A stretch of 64,000 nt of DNA, from the NCBI GenBank assembly GCA_963749415.1, contig CAVVMG010000001.1, positions 2,577,085-2,641,084 of the forward strand, written 5' to 3'. The notes under the pieces were generated by a model that was given only the letters and a program-made list of their open reading frames with translations, made no database searches and was not told the origin of the DNA. Source of the stretch: JALYNX01 sp963749415 (GTDB lineage Bacteria; Actinomycetota; Acidimicrobiia; Spongiisociales; ZC4RG35). The position numbers and the translations under genes are program-made. Shown piece by piece: positions 16,838 through 25,734 of this stretch (the stretch's first letter is position 1; every line of letters begins with the position of its first letter).

Positions 16838-19800
16838 GTGCCGGACGCACTGGAGCTTTCCCTCCACTTGGATGATGCACTGCAACCGCCCGCAAGTAGC
16901 GTGAAGGAAGATGGGGAGCCGGGATTGAGTGAGGTCGAGACTCCGAGCCTGCAGGGAACCCTCACGATCCTGTTCACGGATCTCGAAGGTTCTACTGACC
17001 TGCGTGTCAGGGTCGGCGACGCCACCGCCAATGAGCTGATCCGCATCCACGACGACCTGGTGCGCTCCCGGTTGGACGTCGCCGGGGCCATGGAGACCAA
17101 GTCCTTGGGGGATGGGTTCATGGCGCTTTTCAGCTCGGCCAATCGCGCCATCGAGGCCGCGACCTCGATTCAGAGAGCGATCCAGGAACACAACGAGTCC
17201 AACCCGGAAAAGCCGCTCTCGATTCGAATCGGCCTGAACAGCGGGGACGTGACCCAATCCGGAGGGGAGGTCCATGGGACCGCAGTGCACGCCGCGTCCA
17301 GGATCGCCAACAAAGCGCAGGGCGGCCAGATTCTCGCCTCCCAGGTCGTGCAGGATCTGGCCGGCTCGCTCGCAGACACCAAGATCGTCGACCGGGGGAT
17401 GTTCTGGCTCAAAGGCTTCCCGGAGAGATGGCGACTGTACGAAGTCCTGTGGAGGGACAAGGAAGCAGCCGAGGGGCGGGTCACCAGGGAGGCCCGTGCC
17501 GCATCGGCAGCTGCCTTCGACCTCGAATCGCCGCGGGCATCGGGCCCTGTCATCGGCAGGACCCGCGAGCTGAAGGTCATCGAAGAGCAGATCAGGGGCA
17601 CCGCGACCGGGCTTCGGGCAGTCGTTCTCGAAGGGGAAGCCGGCATCGGCAAGACCCGCATGCTCGACGCCACCGCCGATCTCGCTTCCAGGATGGAGAC
17701 CCCGTATTGGGTGCTCGACGTCAGCGCCGACGAGGAATTGAGGGGGCCCTTCCTTCTCTTCCGCTCACTGCTCAACTCACCACGAACCGCTTCCATCGCC
17801 CAGCAGGCAGTGGCACTCGAGCAGCTGGACCGTGCCCAGGAGGCGGTCGGAGGAAGGAGTCCCCGGGTTGAAGGTCTGTCCCCGCAAGAGCAGATGTTGC
17901 GGACCTTCGACGAAGTCGCCTCTGCTTTCCTCGCCCTGACCAGGGAGCGCCCGCTCGCTTTGCTCTTCGATGACGTGCAGTGGGCCGACGACGACAGCAT
18001 CCAGCTGATCAGATATCTGGTGCGGACCCTGGCCACCGGTCCGATCTTCTTGCTGATCAGCCTCCGCCCGTACTCCGACTCGGCATCCGGAGGCGCCGGC
18101 AAGCTGATCGCAGATCTCGATCGGATGCGGGTGACTCAGGTGCTGAGGCTGCAGCGGCTGAGCCGGCTGGAGACCGGCGAGCTGCTCGAGAACCTACTCG
18201 GGGCTCCGGTGGATGAGGCGACGGTTGCCAGCTTCCACGCCCGCTCCGAAGGGGTTCCATTCTTCATCGAGGAGTTGGCCCGGGCCTATCGGGAGGCAGA
18301 AGCCCTCCAGCTCATCGACGGAACCTGGACGATGACCAAGCTGAGCGGACCGGCGGTGCCTTCCTCGATTCAGTCTTTGATCGAGCGCCGCCTGGCTCAG
18401 TTGGACAAGGAGTGCCGGGACCTGCTTTCAGACGCCGGGGTCCTCGGTCGACACTTCGGTCTCGCCGACCTGGCCCGGGTTCTTGCCCGAGTCGAGGGCG
18501 AGCCGGAAAAGGCCGAGTGGAAGCTTGGCGAAGAACTGCAGAAAGCAGTCGATCTCGGTCTCATCGTCGAGGAGCCGGCCGACTCCCCCTACGACTTCTC
18601 CTTCTCCCACGACCAGATCCGGGCATCATTGCTGAGTTCTATCTCGAGACAGCGAAGACGTGCCATCCACGGGGCCATTGCCGAATCCATGGCCGCCGAG
18701 GGTGGCACCGAGAACCTGTCGATGCTGGCACACCACGCTCTTCAGGCCGGCGATCAGGAGCTGGCGGTGGCGACGGCGCTGCAGGCAGCCAGGTCGTCGT
18801 TGGCGATCTCCGCTCCTGAGGAGGCAATTCGCCTGATCGATGCAACGCTCACCGCCGCCTCTCGCCCCGAAGACCGCATCGAGATGCTCCGGGTGAAAGA
18901 CGATGCCCTCCAGGTTCTCGACCGCGGGATGGAGCGCCTCGCCAACCTCGCCGAGATGACTGCGCTGAGTGCGGCCGTCCCCTCCCCTGCTCTCGATGCC
19001 GAGGTGAGGTTGAGAAAGGCCTCAGCCGCCCGGGCCAGCCAGGACTTCGAGCTGGCGGCCGATCTCGCCCTTGGCGTGTGTCACGGAGCGGAGGAATCCG
19101 GCGACCGCGCTCTGGAGCTCGCCGCCTGCCTCGAACTGGGACAGGCCAGGACCAAGGCACCGATCGGAGAGGGCTACTACCCACTCGACGGTGTCGACCT
19201 CGACGCTGCGGAATCGGCATACGAGCGCGCACTGTCAATCGCCCGTGACATCGGGGACAGGTCCGGAGAAGCCGACTCTCTTCGCGAGCTGGCCGTGATC
19301 GAGTTCGGGCGCGTCAACCATGTGGCGGGAGCTGCTCTGGAGGGAGGATCCTCCCGCATCGAGATCCTCTTCGAGGCGCCGGCGATGTTCGCCAAGATGA
19401 AAGAGCTCGCCGAAGAGGCGTTCCGCATCTACGAGGAGATCGGGGACAAGCGAGGCTCGATGTCCGCGCTGATCTCGATGGCATACGGCCATGTCGCCGA
19501 TCCGACCGCCACCGGTATGGCCGGTCGGATGGAGCACATCAGGGCCCTCCATCACAGCAAGAAGGGCGAAGTCACCGAGAGTCAGCGGGCAATCGACGAC
19601 GCCCTCATGCTGTACAGCATCCACACCTTCGCCCGGGGCAACCTCCAGCCGGGTCTGGCCCTGGAGCGGGGGCGGGAGACGTTCGACGCGGCCCGGGCCC
19701 TCGGCGACCGTTGGCTGGAGTCTCTCGCCGCTGGTGGGATGGCGATGACCTATCTGTCCATCGGTGACGAAGCCCAGTGCGGGGCGTGGCTCGACCGTGC

Positions 19801-20599
19801 CGCGTCCGCCGCAGTGTCGGTGGCCAGCACCTCGATGGCCCGCCGTCTCGAGATGTGGCGGGGGGCTCACGCCGCGGCCCGTGACGACCTGGAATCGATG
19901 GTGGCTCACTTCGAGAGGGCGGCGGAGCTGGCGGGTCAGAAGAACCTCGGTGCACGATGTGAGGCCCTTTCCACCCTGGCCTTCGAAGCCGCCCGAATCG
20001 GTGTCGTGAAGGGTGACGGGTCGGCGATGACGAAGGCAAAGGAAACCGCAGCCGAGGCGCTACAGGCGATCCGGCCCTTGACCGGCCAGCTGCCATGGGA
20101 GGCCGACGCCCATGCCGCCCTGGCATTGGTGGCAGCGGCCGAAGGTGACGGGGAAACGGCCGCCGACGAGGCCCGGGCCGGCCTCGAGCTCGACGGAGAG
20201 ACGTTCCTCGCCCAATACGTCCATGTGCTTTGGGTGGCCGGGCGCGTCCTGATCTTGGGCGACGAACCGGAGGCCGCGGCGCTCAGCGCCGAGATCCTCG
20301 CCGGGTTTGGCTTCATCGACATGTCGATCGCCGACCCCGACCTCAAGGCCAAATGGTTCGGGCTTCCGACCCATCGCGAACTTGCTCAGATCGTGGGCTT
20401 CGAGCCGTCGCTGACGAGTCAGCCTGAGGAACAGATCGTGTTGGGTGAGGACGAGCTCGGACTGCTCCGGGAACTGGCATCAGGCACGGTGGGACAGGGT
20501 GGCGGGGACGACATCGAGGAGTTGCTGTCGAAATTGGGGGTGGCGTCGGAGACCGAGGCCATCGAGTATGCGATCAAGTCCGGTGTCACATGGCAGTGA
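16838..20599 (+). CDS. Class III cyclase domain fused to STAND-type ATPase and helical repeats
   Basis: Up to 1,253 residues. A class III cyclase domain lies near residues 38-210 (ILFTDLEGSTDL with the metal Asp; METKSLGDGFMALF with the specificity Lys). The usual Asn of xxVNxAAR is His here (GTAVHAASRI). The ATPase has Walker A EGEAGIGKTR near residue 265 and Walker B LALLFDDVQWADD, followed by a long alpha-helical region. The end (VASETEAIEYAIKSGV) looks like a weak LuxR remnant. GTG 16838 is the longest form. TTG 16925, preceded by GGAAGATGGGGAG, would leave room for divergent promoters and is quite possible. The ferredoxin gene overlaps its end. Confidence 0.88.
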   Translation: MPDALELSLHLDDALQPPASSVKEDGEPGLSEVETPSLQGTLTILFTDLEGSTDLRVRVGDATANELIRIHDDLVRSRLDVAGAMETKSLGDGFMALFSSANRAIEAATSIQRAIQEHNESNPEKPLSIRIGLNSGDVTQSGGEVHGTAVHAASRIANKAQGGQILASQVVQDLAGSLADTKIVDRGMFWLKGFPERWRLYEVLWRDKEAAEGRVTREARAASAAAFDLESPRASGPVIGRTRELKVIEEQIRGTATGLRAVVLEGEAGIGKTRMLDATADLASRMETPYWVLDVSADEELRGPFLLFRSLLNSPRTASIAQQAVALEQLDRAQEAVGGRSPRVEGLSPQEQMLRTFDEVASAFLALTRERPLALLFDDVQWADDDSIQLIRYLVRTLATGPIFLLISLRPYSDSASGGAGKLIADLDRMRVTQVLRLQRLSRLETGELLENLLGAPVDEATVASFHARSEGVPFFIEELARAYREAEALQLIDGTWTMTKLSGPAVPSSIQSLIERRLAQLDKECRDLLSDAGVLGRHFGLADLARVLARVEGEPEKAEWKLGEELQKAVDLGLIVEEPADSPYDFSFSHDQIRASLLSSISRQRRRAIHGAIAESMAAEGGTENLSMLAHHALQAGDQELAVATALQAARSSLAISAPEEAIRLIDATLTAASRPEDRIEMLRVKDDALQVLDRGMERLANLAEMTALSAAVPSPALDAEVRLRKASAARASQDFELAADLALGVCHGAEESGDRALELAACLELGQARTKAPIGEGYYPLDGVDLDAAESAYERALSIARDIGDRSGEADSLRELAVIEFGRVNHVAGAALEGGSSRIEILFEAPAMFAKMKELAEEAFRIYEEIGDKRGSMSALISMAYGHVADPTATGMAGRMEHIRALHHSKKGEVTESQRAIDDALMLYSIHTFARGNLQPGLALERGRETFDAARALGDRWLESLAAGGMAMTYLSIGDEAQCGAWLDRAASAAVSVASTSMARRLEMWRGAHAAARDDLESMVAHFERAAELAGQKNLGARCEALSTLAFEAARIGVVKGDGSAMTKAKETAAEALQAIRPLTGQLPWEADAHAALALVAAAEGDGETAADEARAGLELDGETFLAQYVHVLWVAGRVLILGDEPEAAALSAEILAGFGFIDMSIADPDLKAKWFGLPTHRELAQIVGFEPSLTSQPEEQIVLGEDELGLLRELASGTVGQGGGDDIEELLSKLGVASETEAIEYAIKSGVTWQ

Positions 20600-20817
20600 G
20601 GGTGATCATCGACCGGCGGCGCTGCATCGGAGCCGGCAGCTGCATAGTTCTCGCCCCCTCGGCCTTCCAATGGAGACAGGGCGACTTCCAGAAGCCGGAA
20701 CTCCTCGATGTGACCACTATCGACGACGACATCCTCAGGGAGGTGGCTGCGGCCTGCCCCACACAGGCGATCGTGCTCGAAACGGTGGTCGAGTCGGGAG
20801 AGGGCGTGTCGGGCTAG
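20590..20817 (+). CDS. Small ferredoxin, single [3Fe-4S]/[4Fe-4S] cluster type
   Basis: 75 residues. Cysteines are arranged as RRRCIGAGSCIVLAP and AACPTQAI: C-x5-C in the first loop and CP near the end, as in the monocluster ferredoxins that feed electrons to P450s and other oxygenases. The ATG overlaps the last codons of the cyclase-ATPase gene by 10 bp, so translation is probably coupled. No P450 or ferredoxin reductase lies nearby, so the partner may be elsewhere; the pairing with a cyclase-ATPase is unexpected. Confidence 0.88.
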   Translation: MAVRVIIDRRRCIGAGSCIVLAPSAFQWRQGDFQKPELLDVTTIDDDILREVAAACPTQAIVLETVVESGEGVSG

Positions 20818-20880
20818 GTGGCTTCTGGCGAAGACCCCTCCTACTCCGCGGGGTGACGCCTTCTGACGGTTGCGATTCGG

Positions 20881-21822
20881 CTAGGAGTCGCTGTCCCGGC
20901 CGGGTGCCGTCTCTGACTTGCCCGGAGCCTGGTCGACGCCTGTTGACCCCTCGTCGCCATTGGCGCCGCGGTTGCCGCCGCCCTGGTTCTCACGGACCTG
21001 GTCCTCACGGACCTGGTCCTCATCGACCTGGGACTGGTCACTGCCATTGCCGCTGTCGTTGCCCTGCCCTGGGTTGGAGGAGGGAGGCCCGCCATTGCCT
21101 CCTGGGTTGATGTCATGTGCCAGGTCGGCCACGCCCTGTCCGAACTCCTTCCCGTCTGCCCCGACGTCGTTCCCGTGATTCGCCCGGATGTAGTCGAGGA
21201 GAACCTCGACATCTTCCCGGGCCGGAGTCCTAGTTGGCTGATCATCATCCTCGACGGTCACGGCGGCATCCTCCAATGCGGCACGGGCGTCGCCTGCGGC
21301 GGGCCCATCCTCGTCTTCGGTGAGCACCTCGGTGGCATGCCGTAGGGCGTCGCTGGACTTGCCCTCAGAAAGGAGTCTTCTGGCCTCCTCCAACCGCTCT
21401 TCGGCTGCTCCAGCCCCGATCCCGATCTTCTCCAGGGCCCGGTCGATCCCGTAGAGGACATCACCGGGTATCGCACCGTCGGCGGCCACGGCAACTCCCG
21501 AGAAGGCACCGAACACGACGATTGCCCCGGCAACGACCGCGATCTGCGGACGCATTCTCCAGACCGCAATTCGTCCCGACGGCCGGGTCGGAACCCCGAC
21601 CGTGGGCGCCGCTCGGGTAAGGCTCGCCGCTTGGCTTGCCACCCGGACCACCGCGCCTTCGGACGGGGATCGATCACCTTCGGCACGGATCAGATCCAGG
21701 AGCGCGACAAGCTGGGCTGCTTCGTCGTTCTCCGGTGTCGTCCCGGAGAGCAGCCGCTCCATTTCGAGATCAGACAGGGTCGCCAGTGCCATCTCCGCCT
21801 CGTAATCGTCGTGCCGGCTCAT
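20881..21822 (-). CDS. Membrane-anchored anti-sigma-type protein (DUF5667-like) with disordered tail
   Basis: 313 residues. The N-terminal cytoplasmic region (DLEMERLLSG, acidic and helical) resembles an anti-sigma interaction segment. One transmembrane helix follows (about 92-115, IAVVAGAIVVFGAFSGVAVA), then AIPGDVLYGIDRALEKI, the signature of DUF5667-type extracytoplasmic domains. The C-terminus is low-complexity, Gly/Asn/Asp-rich, with a short repeat (DQVREDQVREN). Its ATG overlaps the stop of the ECF sigma gene by ATGA, which supports the anti-sigma role. No zinc-finger anti-sigma motif (HxxxCxxC) is present, so sequestration by another mode is inferred. Confidence 0.8.
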   Translation of the reverse strand: MSRHDDYEAEMALATLSDLEMERLLSGTTPENDEAAQLVALLDLIRAEGDRSPSEGAVVRVASQAASLTRAAPTVGVPTRPSGRIAVWRMRPQIAVVAGAIVVFGAFSGVAVAADGAIPGDVLYGIDRALEKIGIGAGAAEERLEEARRLLSEGKSSDALRHATEVLTEDEDGPAAGDARAALEDAAVTVEDDDQPTRTPAREDVEVLLDYIRANHGNDVGADGKEFGQGVADLAHDINPGGNGGPPSSNPGQGNDSGNGSDQSQVDEDQVREDQVRENQGGGNRGANGDEGSTGVDQAPGKSETAPGRDSDS

Positions 21823-22367
21823 AGGGATACCCGGTCCTGCTCGAGATGCTCACGGAGGGCGATCAGACCTCTGCGCTGCAGGGCCTTTACAGCCCCAACC
21901 CGCTTACCCATTACCTCCGCAGTCTCTTCCAGGGTCAGATTCCCAATGACGCGCAGCGATAGGACATCACGCTGATCCTCGGTGAGGACTTCGAGGGCAC
22001 GTCTCAGGTCGTCGGTCGCCAGCCGATCGAGCGCTTCGCCTTCCACGTTTCCCCCTGAGCGGTCATCGTCGGTTAGCGGCATCAACTCCGGTGATCGCCC
22101 CCGCTTGCGACGGACGTCGATGAGCCGGCGATGTGCGATCACGAACACCCAGGAGCGAAACGCCTCCTCTCCACCGTCGAAGTTCTGGATGTTGCGAGCG
22201 ACCTGTAGGAAGGTCTCGGCTGCCAGGTCCTCGGGCTCGGGGGCACCACGGCTCGCGAGGTATCCGGTCACCGGGCCCGCGAGGTCACGATACAGCAAGG
22301 CCCACGCCCACTCGGCGCCTGATTTGGCCGCGCCCAGTGCAGGCTCGAAGTTGGCACCCAGTGGCAA
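21819..22367 (-). CDS. ECF-type RNA polymerase sigma factor
   Basis: 182 residues from TTG 22367; an in-frame stop lies two codons upstream, so no longer start exists in that frame. Region 2 is visible as LYRDLAGPVTGYL, DLAAETFLQVARNI and FRSWVFVIAHRRLIDVRRKR, and region 4 as ALEVLTEDQRDVLSLRVIGNLTLEETAEVMGKRVGAV with the helix-turn-helix, presented here in parts. The downstream membrane protein is translationally coupled. The sigma gene is divergent from the secreted protein at 22591, a likely regulon member. Signal unknown. Confidence 0.92.
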   Translation of the reverse strand: MPLGANFEPALGAAKSGAEWAWALLYRDLAGPVTGYLASRGAPEPEDLAAETFLQVARNIQNFDGGEEAFRSWVFVIAHRRLIDVRRKRGRSPELMPLTDDDRSGGNVEGEALDRLATDDLRRALEVLTEDQRDVLSLRVIGNLTLEETAEVMGKRVGAVKALQRRGLIALREHLEQDRVSL

Positions 22368-22590
22368 GGTTCAGTTCCGCCCGGTCCGTATCGACAGCTT
22401 CGTCATGAGGAAGTGACTCTCATCAGTTATCGGCAGCATCCCGGAGTCCTTAGCGCTATTCGGCTCATCCTCACCCCGGTTTATTCCCCTCGGGGAAATG
22501 CGTACACCAGATCCTGCTGAGGGCGGTGCGTAACCCAACCGTATCTCCGGTCGATTACTGCGTAGGGCCTCACAACATGGAGGGATTTCA

Positions 22591-23412
22591 ATGCGGAGAC
22601 TCAGGAAGCTCGGGCTCACCTGCCTCGTCTTGCTCGGACTGCTGATCGGCTCCGGGGTGGCCTGGGCACAGGAGGATGTCCCCGAGCTCGAGGACTCCGA
22701 GGCCGAACAAGCCGAGGAGACGCTGTTCAACTTCGGATACGACATTCTTCATCACTTCCTTGGCTGGAATCTCAGCGCACTGGACGGGCTCTTCGACTGC
22801 AGCCTGGAAGAGGGGACATTCACAGTCACCTACGGAGCGCCCACCGATGAGGGGTCGATTCCGGTGGACAACCTCGAAAACGAAGTGGGAGTTGTCACCT
22901 TCCCCGACCGCCCCGCAGACCAGCTGGCCGAAGGTCTTGAGCCTGCCGGCGCCCCGGCGCCGTACACCGGTGCCGACGGCGAATGCGGCCTGAGCGGTGG
23001 CGACGTGACCGGGCCGGCAGGCCAGGTCAACCACGGCATGTTCATGAAGTTGTTCAACAGGCTCTACGAAGGCTCGAGCCGGGGATGCGTGGTCCGATCC
23101 ATCGCCCAGTCCGAACTAGGCAAGGGCGACCAGCAGGTCGGACCGGAGGGCGACCCCGGCTACGCGCCGATCGCGGGCGGCGAGACCGGTGAGATCGACT
23201 TCGAGTCGATAGAAGCCGACTGCGAGCACGGGAAAAAGAAGAGTGACGTCACTGAGGCTGAGGCTCAGGGGAACGGCAGACCCGACCATGCCGACAAACC
23301 CGAAGGTGGCGGGAAACCGGATCACGCCGGCAAGCCTGAGGACAACGGCCGCCCCGACCACGCAGGCAAGCCCGACAACCCAGGAAGGTCCGCTCCGGGT
23401 AACGACGAGTAG
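22591..23412 (+). CDS. Secreted protein with C-terminal PDHAGKP-type repeats
   Basis: 273 residues preceded by GGAGGGATTTC. A signal peptide (RRLRKLGLTCLVLLGLLIGS, cleavage after VAWAQ) is followed by a mature domain with four or more Cys, probably disulphide-bonded outside the cell. The last 50 residues repeat a unit like GRPDHAGKPED three to four times and are hydrophilic, probably disordered. Function unrecognised. It is divergent from the ECF sigma/anti-sigma pair, whose anti-sigma protein also ends in a disordered tail, so it may be a target of that pathway. A strong hairpin follows at 23442. Confidence 0.85.
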   Translation: MRRLRKLGLTCLVLLGLLIGSGVAWAQEDVPELEDSEAEQAEETLFNFGYDILHHFLGWNLSALDGLFDCSLEEGTFTVTYGAPTDEGSIPVDNLENEVGVVTFPDRPADQLAEGLEPAGAPAPYTGADGECGLSGGDVTGPAGQVNHGMFMKLFNRLYEGSSRGCVVRSIAQSELGKGDQQVGPEGDPGYAPIAGGETGEIDFESIEADCEHGKKKSDVTEAEAQGNGRPDHADKPEGGGKPDHAGKPEDNGRPDHAGKPDNPGRSAPGNDE

Positions 23413-23441
23413 TAACAGACCTCCAACCAAACGGAGCCAGA

Positions 23442-23472
23442 AGAGAGGGGCAGCCATTGGCTGCCCCTCTCT
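23442..23472 (+). terminator. Perfect 14-bp stem hairpin
   Basis: AGAGAGGGGCAGCC and its exact complement are separated by a 3-nt loop (ATT), 29 bp after the stop of the secreted-protein gene. There is no long T tract, as is usual in G+C-rich actinobacteria. Confidence 0.8.
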
Positions 23473-23572
23473 CGCGTTCCAAGAAAATCGTCGTAACTCC
23501 GGTGTCGGGTTCGACGATTACACGAGTGACATGATCACCCGTGCCGATCGGCCAACACGAGATGGAGGGACG

Positions 23573-24115
23573 ATGTCGACGTTCAGCGCAAGGCTTCACC
23601 TGCCAGGCCGGGCCAGACTCCCTCTTGGGGTGGAGATCGACATCCAAGGGGAGCGGATGATCGTGACCTCCGGCGACAGGAACGTGGCTGTCCTGCCGTT
23701 GGAGGACCTCGATGTGGTGAGCAGGGCCGACGGCTTCCACGTGAAGATCGATGGCGAGGAGGTAGTGCTGATCGTCGGGGACTCGCCCCGATTTGCCGCC
23801 GCACTAGGAATCAAGGAGCACCGACGCCTGAGTGTGGTGACACCGAGGCGACGTGCCCCCGTACCGTCATCCAACAAGGATGAATTGACCGACATGGAAC
23901 GGCGTGTCCTGGAGGTGAGGGAGTCGCTCAAGTCGGAATCCGTGACACCGTCGCAAGCATGCGCCCAGTGGCTGGGTCTCCTCAAGGACCTCAATCGTCA
24001 GCACGGCCAGGGTTCGATCGCCACCGGGATGTTCTACCGGTTGAACACCGAACTGCTCGAACTGATCACTGAGCCGACGCCGGCGGCCGCGAGCCTTGTC
24101 TCAGAGCCCGCCTAG
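23573..24115 (+). CDS. Uncharacterised soluble protein
   Basis: 180 residues from ATG 23573, chosen for GGAGGGACG just upstream; a longer frame reaching back into the terminator is not credible. The N-terminal 90 residues look like a small beta-rich domain (RLPLGVEIDIQGERM, NVAVLPLEDLDVV, DGFHVKIDGEEVVLIV) and the C-terminal part is helical (MERRVLEVRESLKSE, WLGLLKDLNRQ). No signal peptide or membrane helix. I do not recognise the family. Its stop codon overlaps, on the other strand, that of a possible gene remnant (CTAG). Confidence 0.75.
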   Translation: MSTFSARLHLPGRARLPLGVEIDIQGERMIVTSGDRNVAVLPLEDLDVVSRADGFHVKIDGEEVVLIVGDSPRFAAALGIKEHRRLSVVTPRRRAPVPSSNKDELTDMERRVLEVRESLKSESVTPSQACAQWLGLLKDLNRQHGQGSIATGMFYRLNTELLELITEPTPAAASLVSEPA

Positions 24116-24174
24116 CCGAACAGACTCTTGATCCGAGCGTCGATGAGGTCGCAGGCGGCTCTCTCGGCAAGCAC
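24112..24174 (-). pseudogene. Possible 3' remnant of a minus-strand gene
   Basis: Only about 20 codons stay open from GTG 24174 to the TAG at 24112, and an in-frame stop lies just upstream. The peptide (VLAERAACDLIDARIKSLFG) has the amphipathic look of a real C-terminus, and its stop interlocks with the stop of the plus-strand gene, as in tightly packed convergent genes. Next to it lies another truncated gene, so loss of the intervening DNA is plausible. Weak evidence. Confidence 0.3.
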
Positions 24175-24236
24175 CTCCTAGCCAGGGTGGCTGGGGCATT
24201 GCAGTCCGCCAAGGTGCAAAAGCCAGGAAGTGCGAT

Positions 24237-24785
24237 TTGATCACACCGCGAGGTTGTCGGGCCCGTCCTACAGGCCCGACGTCAGGACCCTTCGACGACC
24301 TCGTAGATCTCGTCGGCGATCAGACCGTGCGCTTCCCGGTGTTCACCCAGATGCACGCGGTCTTCGGGTCGGAGCGGGGGCGCAAGCATCAGGCAGCCTG
24401 GGACGACGATCTCGATGGCCTGGAGGCGTCGCCCGGTCTGATCACCGCCCGGGAGGCGCTGGCCTGGGCCACTATCGGCGGTGCCGAGGTGGCCGGGATC
24501 GCCGATCGCACCGGGTCACTGACACCGGGGAAGAAGGCGGACGTGGTGATCATCGACGGGTCGGCGGTGAACGTGGCGCCGATCATCGACCCGGTGGGTG
24601 CTGTCGTCTGCGCCGCGGACATCTCCAACGTGAAGACCGTCCTCGTAGACGGCGAGGTGCTCAAGGAAGACTTCAAGCTCAAGGCGTCCCTCGACACTCC
24701 GCGCCGGGCGGTGGAGGCTTCGCGTGACTACTTGCTGGAGATGTTTGGCGATCCCGAACCGGGGTGGCTGCCTGTCGGGCGCTGA
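24237..24785 (+). pseudogene. C-terminal fragment of an amidohydrolase-family enzyme
   Basis: The segment from about residue 60 on (LITAREALAWATIGGAEVAG, then GSLTPGKKADVVIIDG, ending in a helix) is the typical C-terminal strand-helix and cap region of ATZ/TRZ-type metal-dependent amidohydrolases. The TIM barrel with the metal-binding HxH, His and Asp is absent, and the first 50 codons look unrelated. A full-length relative would have more than 400 residues, so this is a 5'-deleted remnant. Its end overlaps the convergent quinone oxidoreductase gene by 58 bp. Confidence 0.7.
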
Positions 24786-25732
24786 ATCTCAACCACCACC
24801 TTGCCCAGGGCCCTGCCCTCGCCGACGTGGGCCAGGGCCTGGGGCACAGCATCGAGGGCGAAGGTGCGGTCGATGGGGATTCGGATCGCTCCCGAGATGC
24901 AGAGATCGGCGAAGGGCTGGAAATGATCCGGACCTGGCTTCACGATGAGGAGCCCGATCCGGCGTCCGGTGAGCCGACCCAGGATCGCCCCCGCGGTGAC
25001 CACCCGAAGCAGCGCCCGCACCGAGCCTCCGACACATCGATAGCGGCCACCCGGGGCCAGTGACCTCCGATAGGCGAACACCGAACGGTGAGCGACGAGG
25101 TCCAGGACCCGGTCGAATGGCTCCAGCCTGGTCCAGTCCTGACTGTGATAGTCGATCACTTCGTCGGCGCCCAGCGCCTGCATGTGCTCCAGCTTGCTCG
25201 CGTTGTCGACACCGGTGACATGGGCCCCGGCGCGCTTGGCGAGCTGGATGGCGAACGAACCCGAGCCGCCGCCCGCGCCGTTGATCAGCACCCGTTGCCC
25301 GGGAACGATCTCGGCGGTTCCCTGCAATGCGATCGGTCCCGCCTGGGGGATGGTCGAGGCCTCGACGAAGCTCAGCGCCGGGGGCTTGAGGGCCAGAGCC
25401 TTCTCCGATGCCAACGCGTACTCGGCGAACCCGCCCATCAGAGCGAGGTTGTCGCCGTAGACCTCCTCGCCACCGCGGAACCGGGTGACGTCCGGGCCCA
25501 CCGCCACCACTCGTCCCGCGATGTCCGAGCCCAGAATCCGCCGTCTCGGGGCGCGAAACCCTCCGACTCGCGCATAGGCCGGGGACCCGCGCAGACCCTC
25601 CCAGTCGGAGAGGTTGACCGAGGTCGCTACCACTTCGACCAGGACCTGGCCCGGGCCTGGGGTCGGGGTCGGGACCTCCTCGAGGCGGAGCACGTCGGGC
25701 GGGCCGTACTCGTCGTAGACGACTGCCCTCAC
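24728..25732 (-). CDS. NAD(P)-dependent alcohol dehydrogenase/quinone oxidoreductase (MDR family)
   Basis: 334 residues of the medium-chain reductase superfamily: GroES-like N-terminus (YDEYGPPDVLRLEEV, SVNLSDWEGLRG, LGSDIAGRVVAVG) and a Rossmann domain with VLINGAGGGSGSFAIQLAKR. The catalytic zinc Cys and His of true alcohol dehydrogenases are not seen, which favours the zinc-free quinone or enone reductase branch using NADPH. The HNH gene follows upstream on the same strand with a 2-bp gap, so they may be co-transcribed. Confidence 0.88.
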   Translation of the reverse strand: MRAVVYDEYGPPDVLRLEEVPTPTPGPGQVLVEVVATSVNLSDWEGLRGSPAYARVGGFRAPRRRILGSDIAGRVVAVGPDVTRFRGGEEVYGDNLALMGGFAEYALASEKALALKPPALSFVEASTIPQAGPIALQGTAEIVPGQRVLINGAGGGSGSFAIQLAKRAGAHVTGVDNASKLEHMQALGADEVIDYHSQDWTRLEPFDRVLDLVAHRSVFAYRRSLAPGGRYRCVGGSVRALLRVVTAGAILGRLTGRRIGLLIVKPGPDHFQPFADLCISGAIRIPIDRTFALDAVPQALAHVGEGRALGKVVVEIQRPTGSHPGSGSPNISSK

Positions 25733-25734
25733 GG

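Noticed and set aside
22371..22745. Minus-strand frame upstream of the ECF sigma gene
   Set aside because: It covers the divergent control region and the signal peptide of the secreted protein; Ser-rich with no family features.
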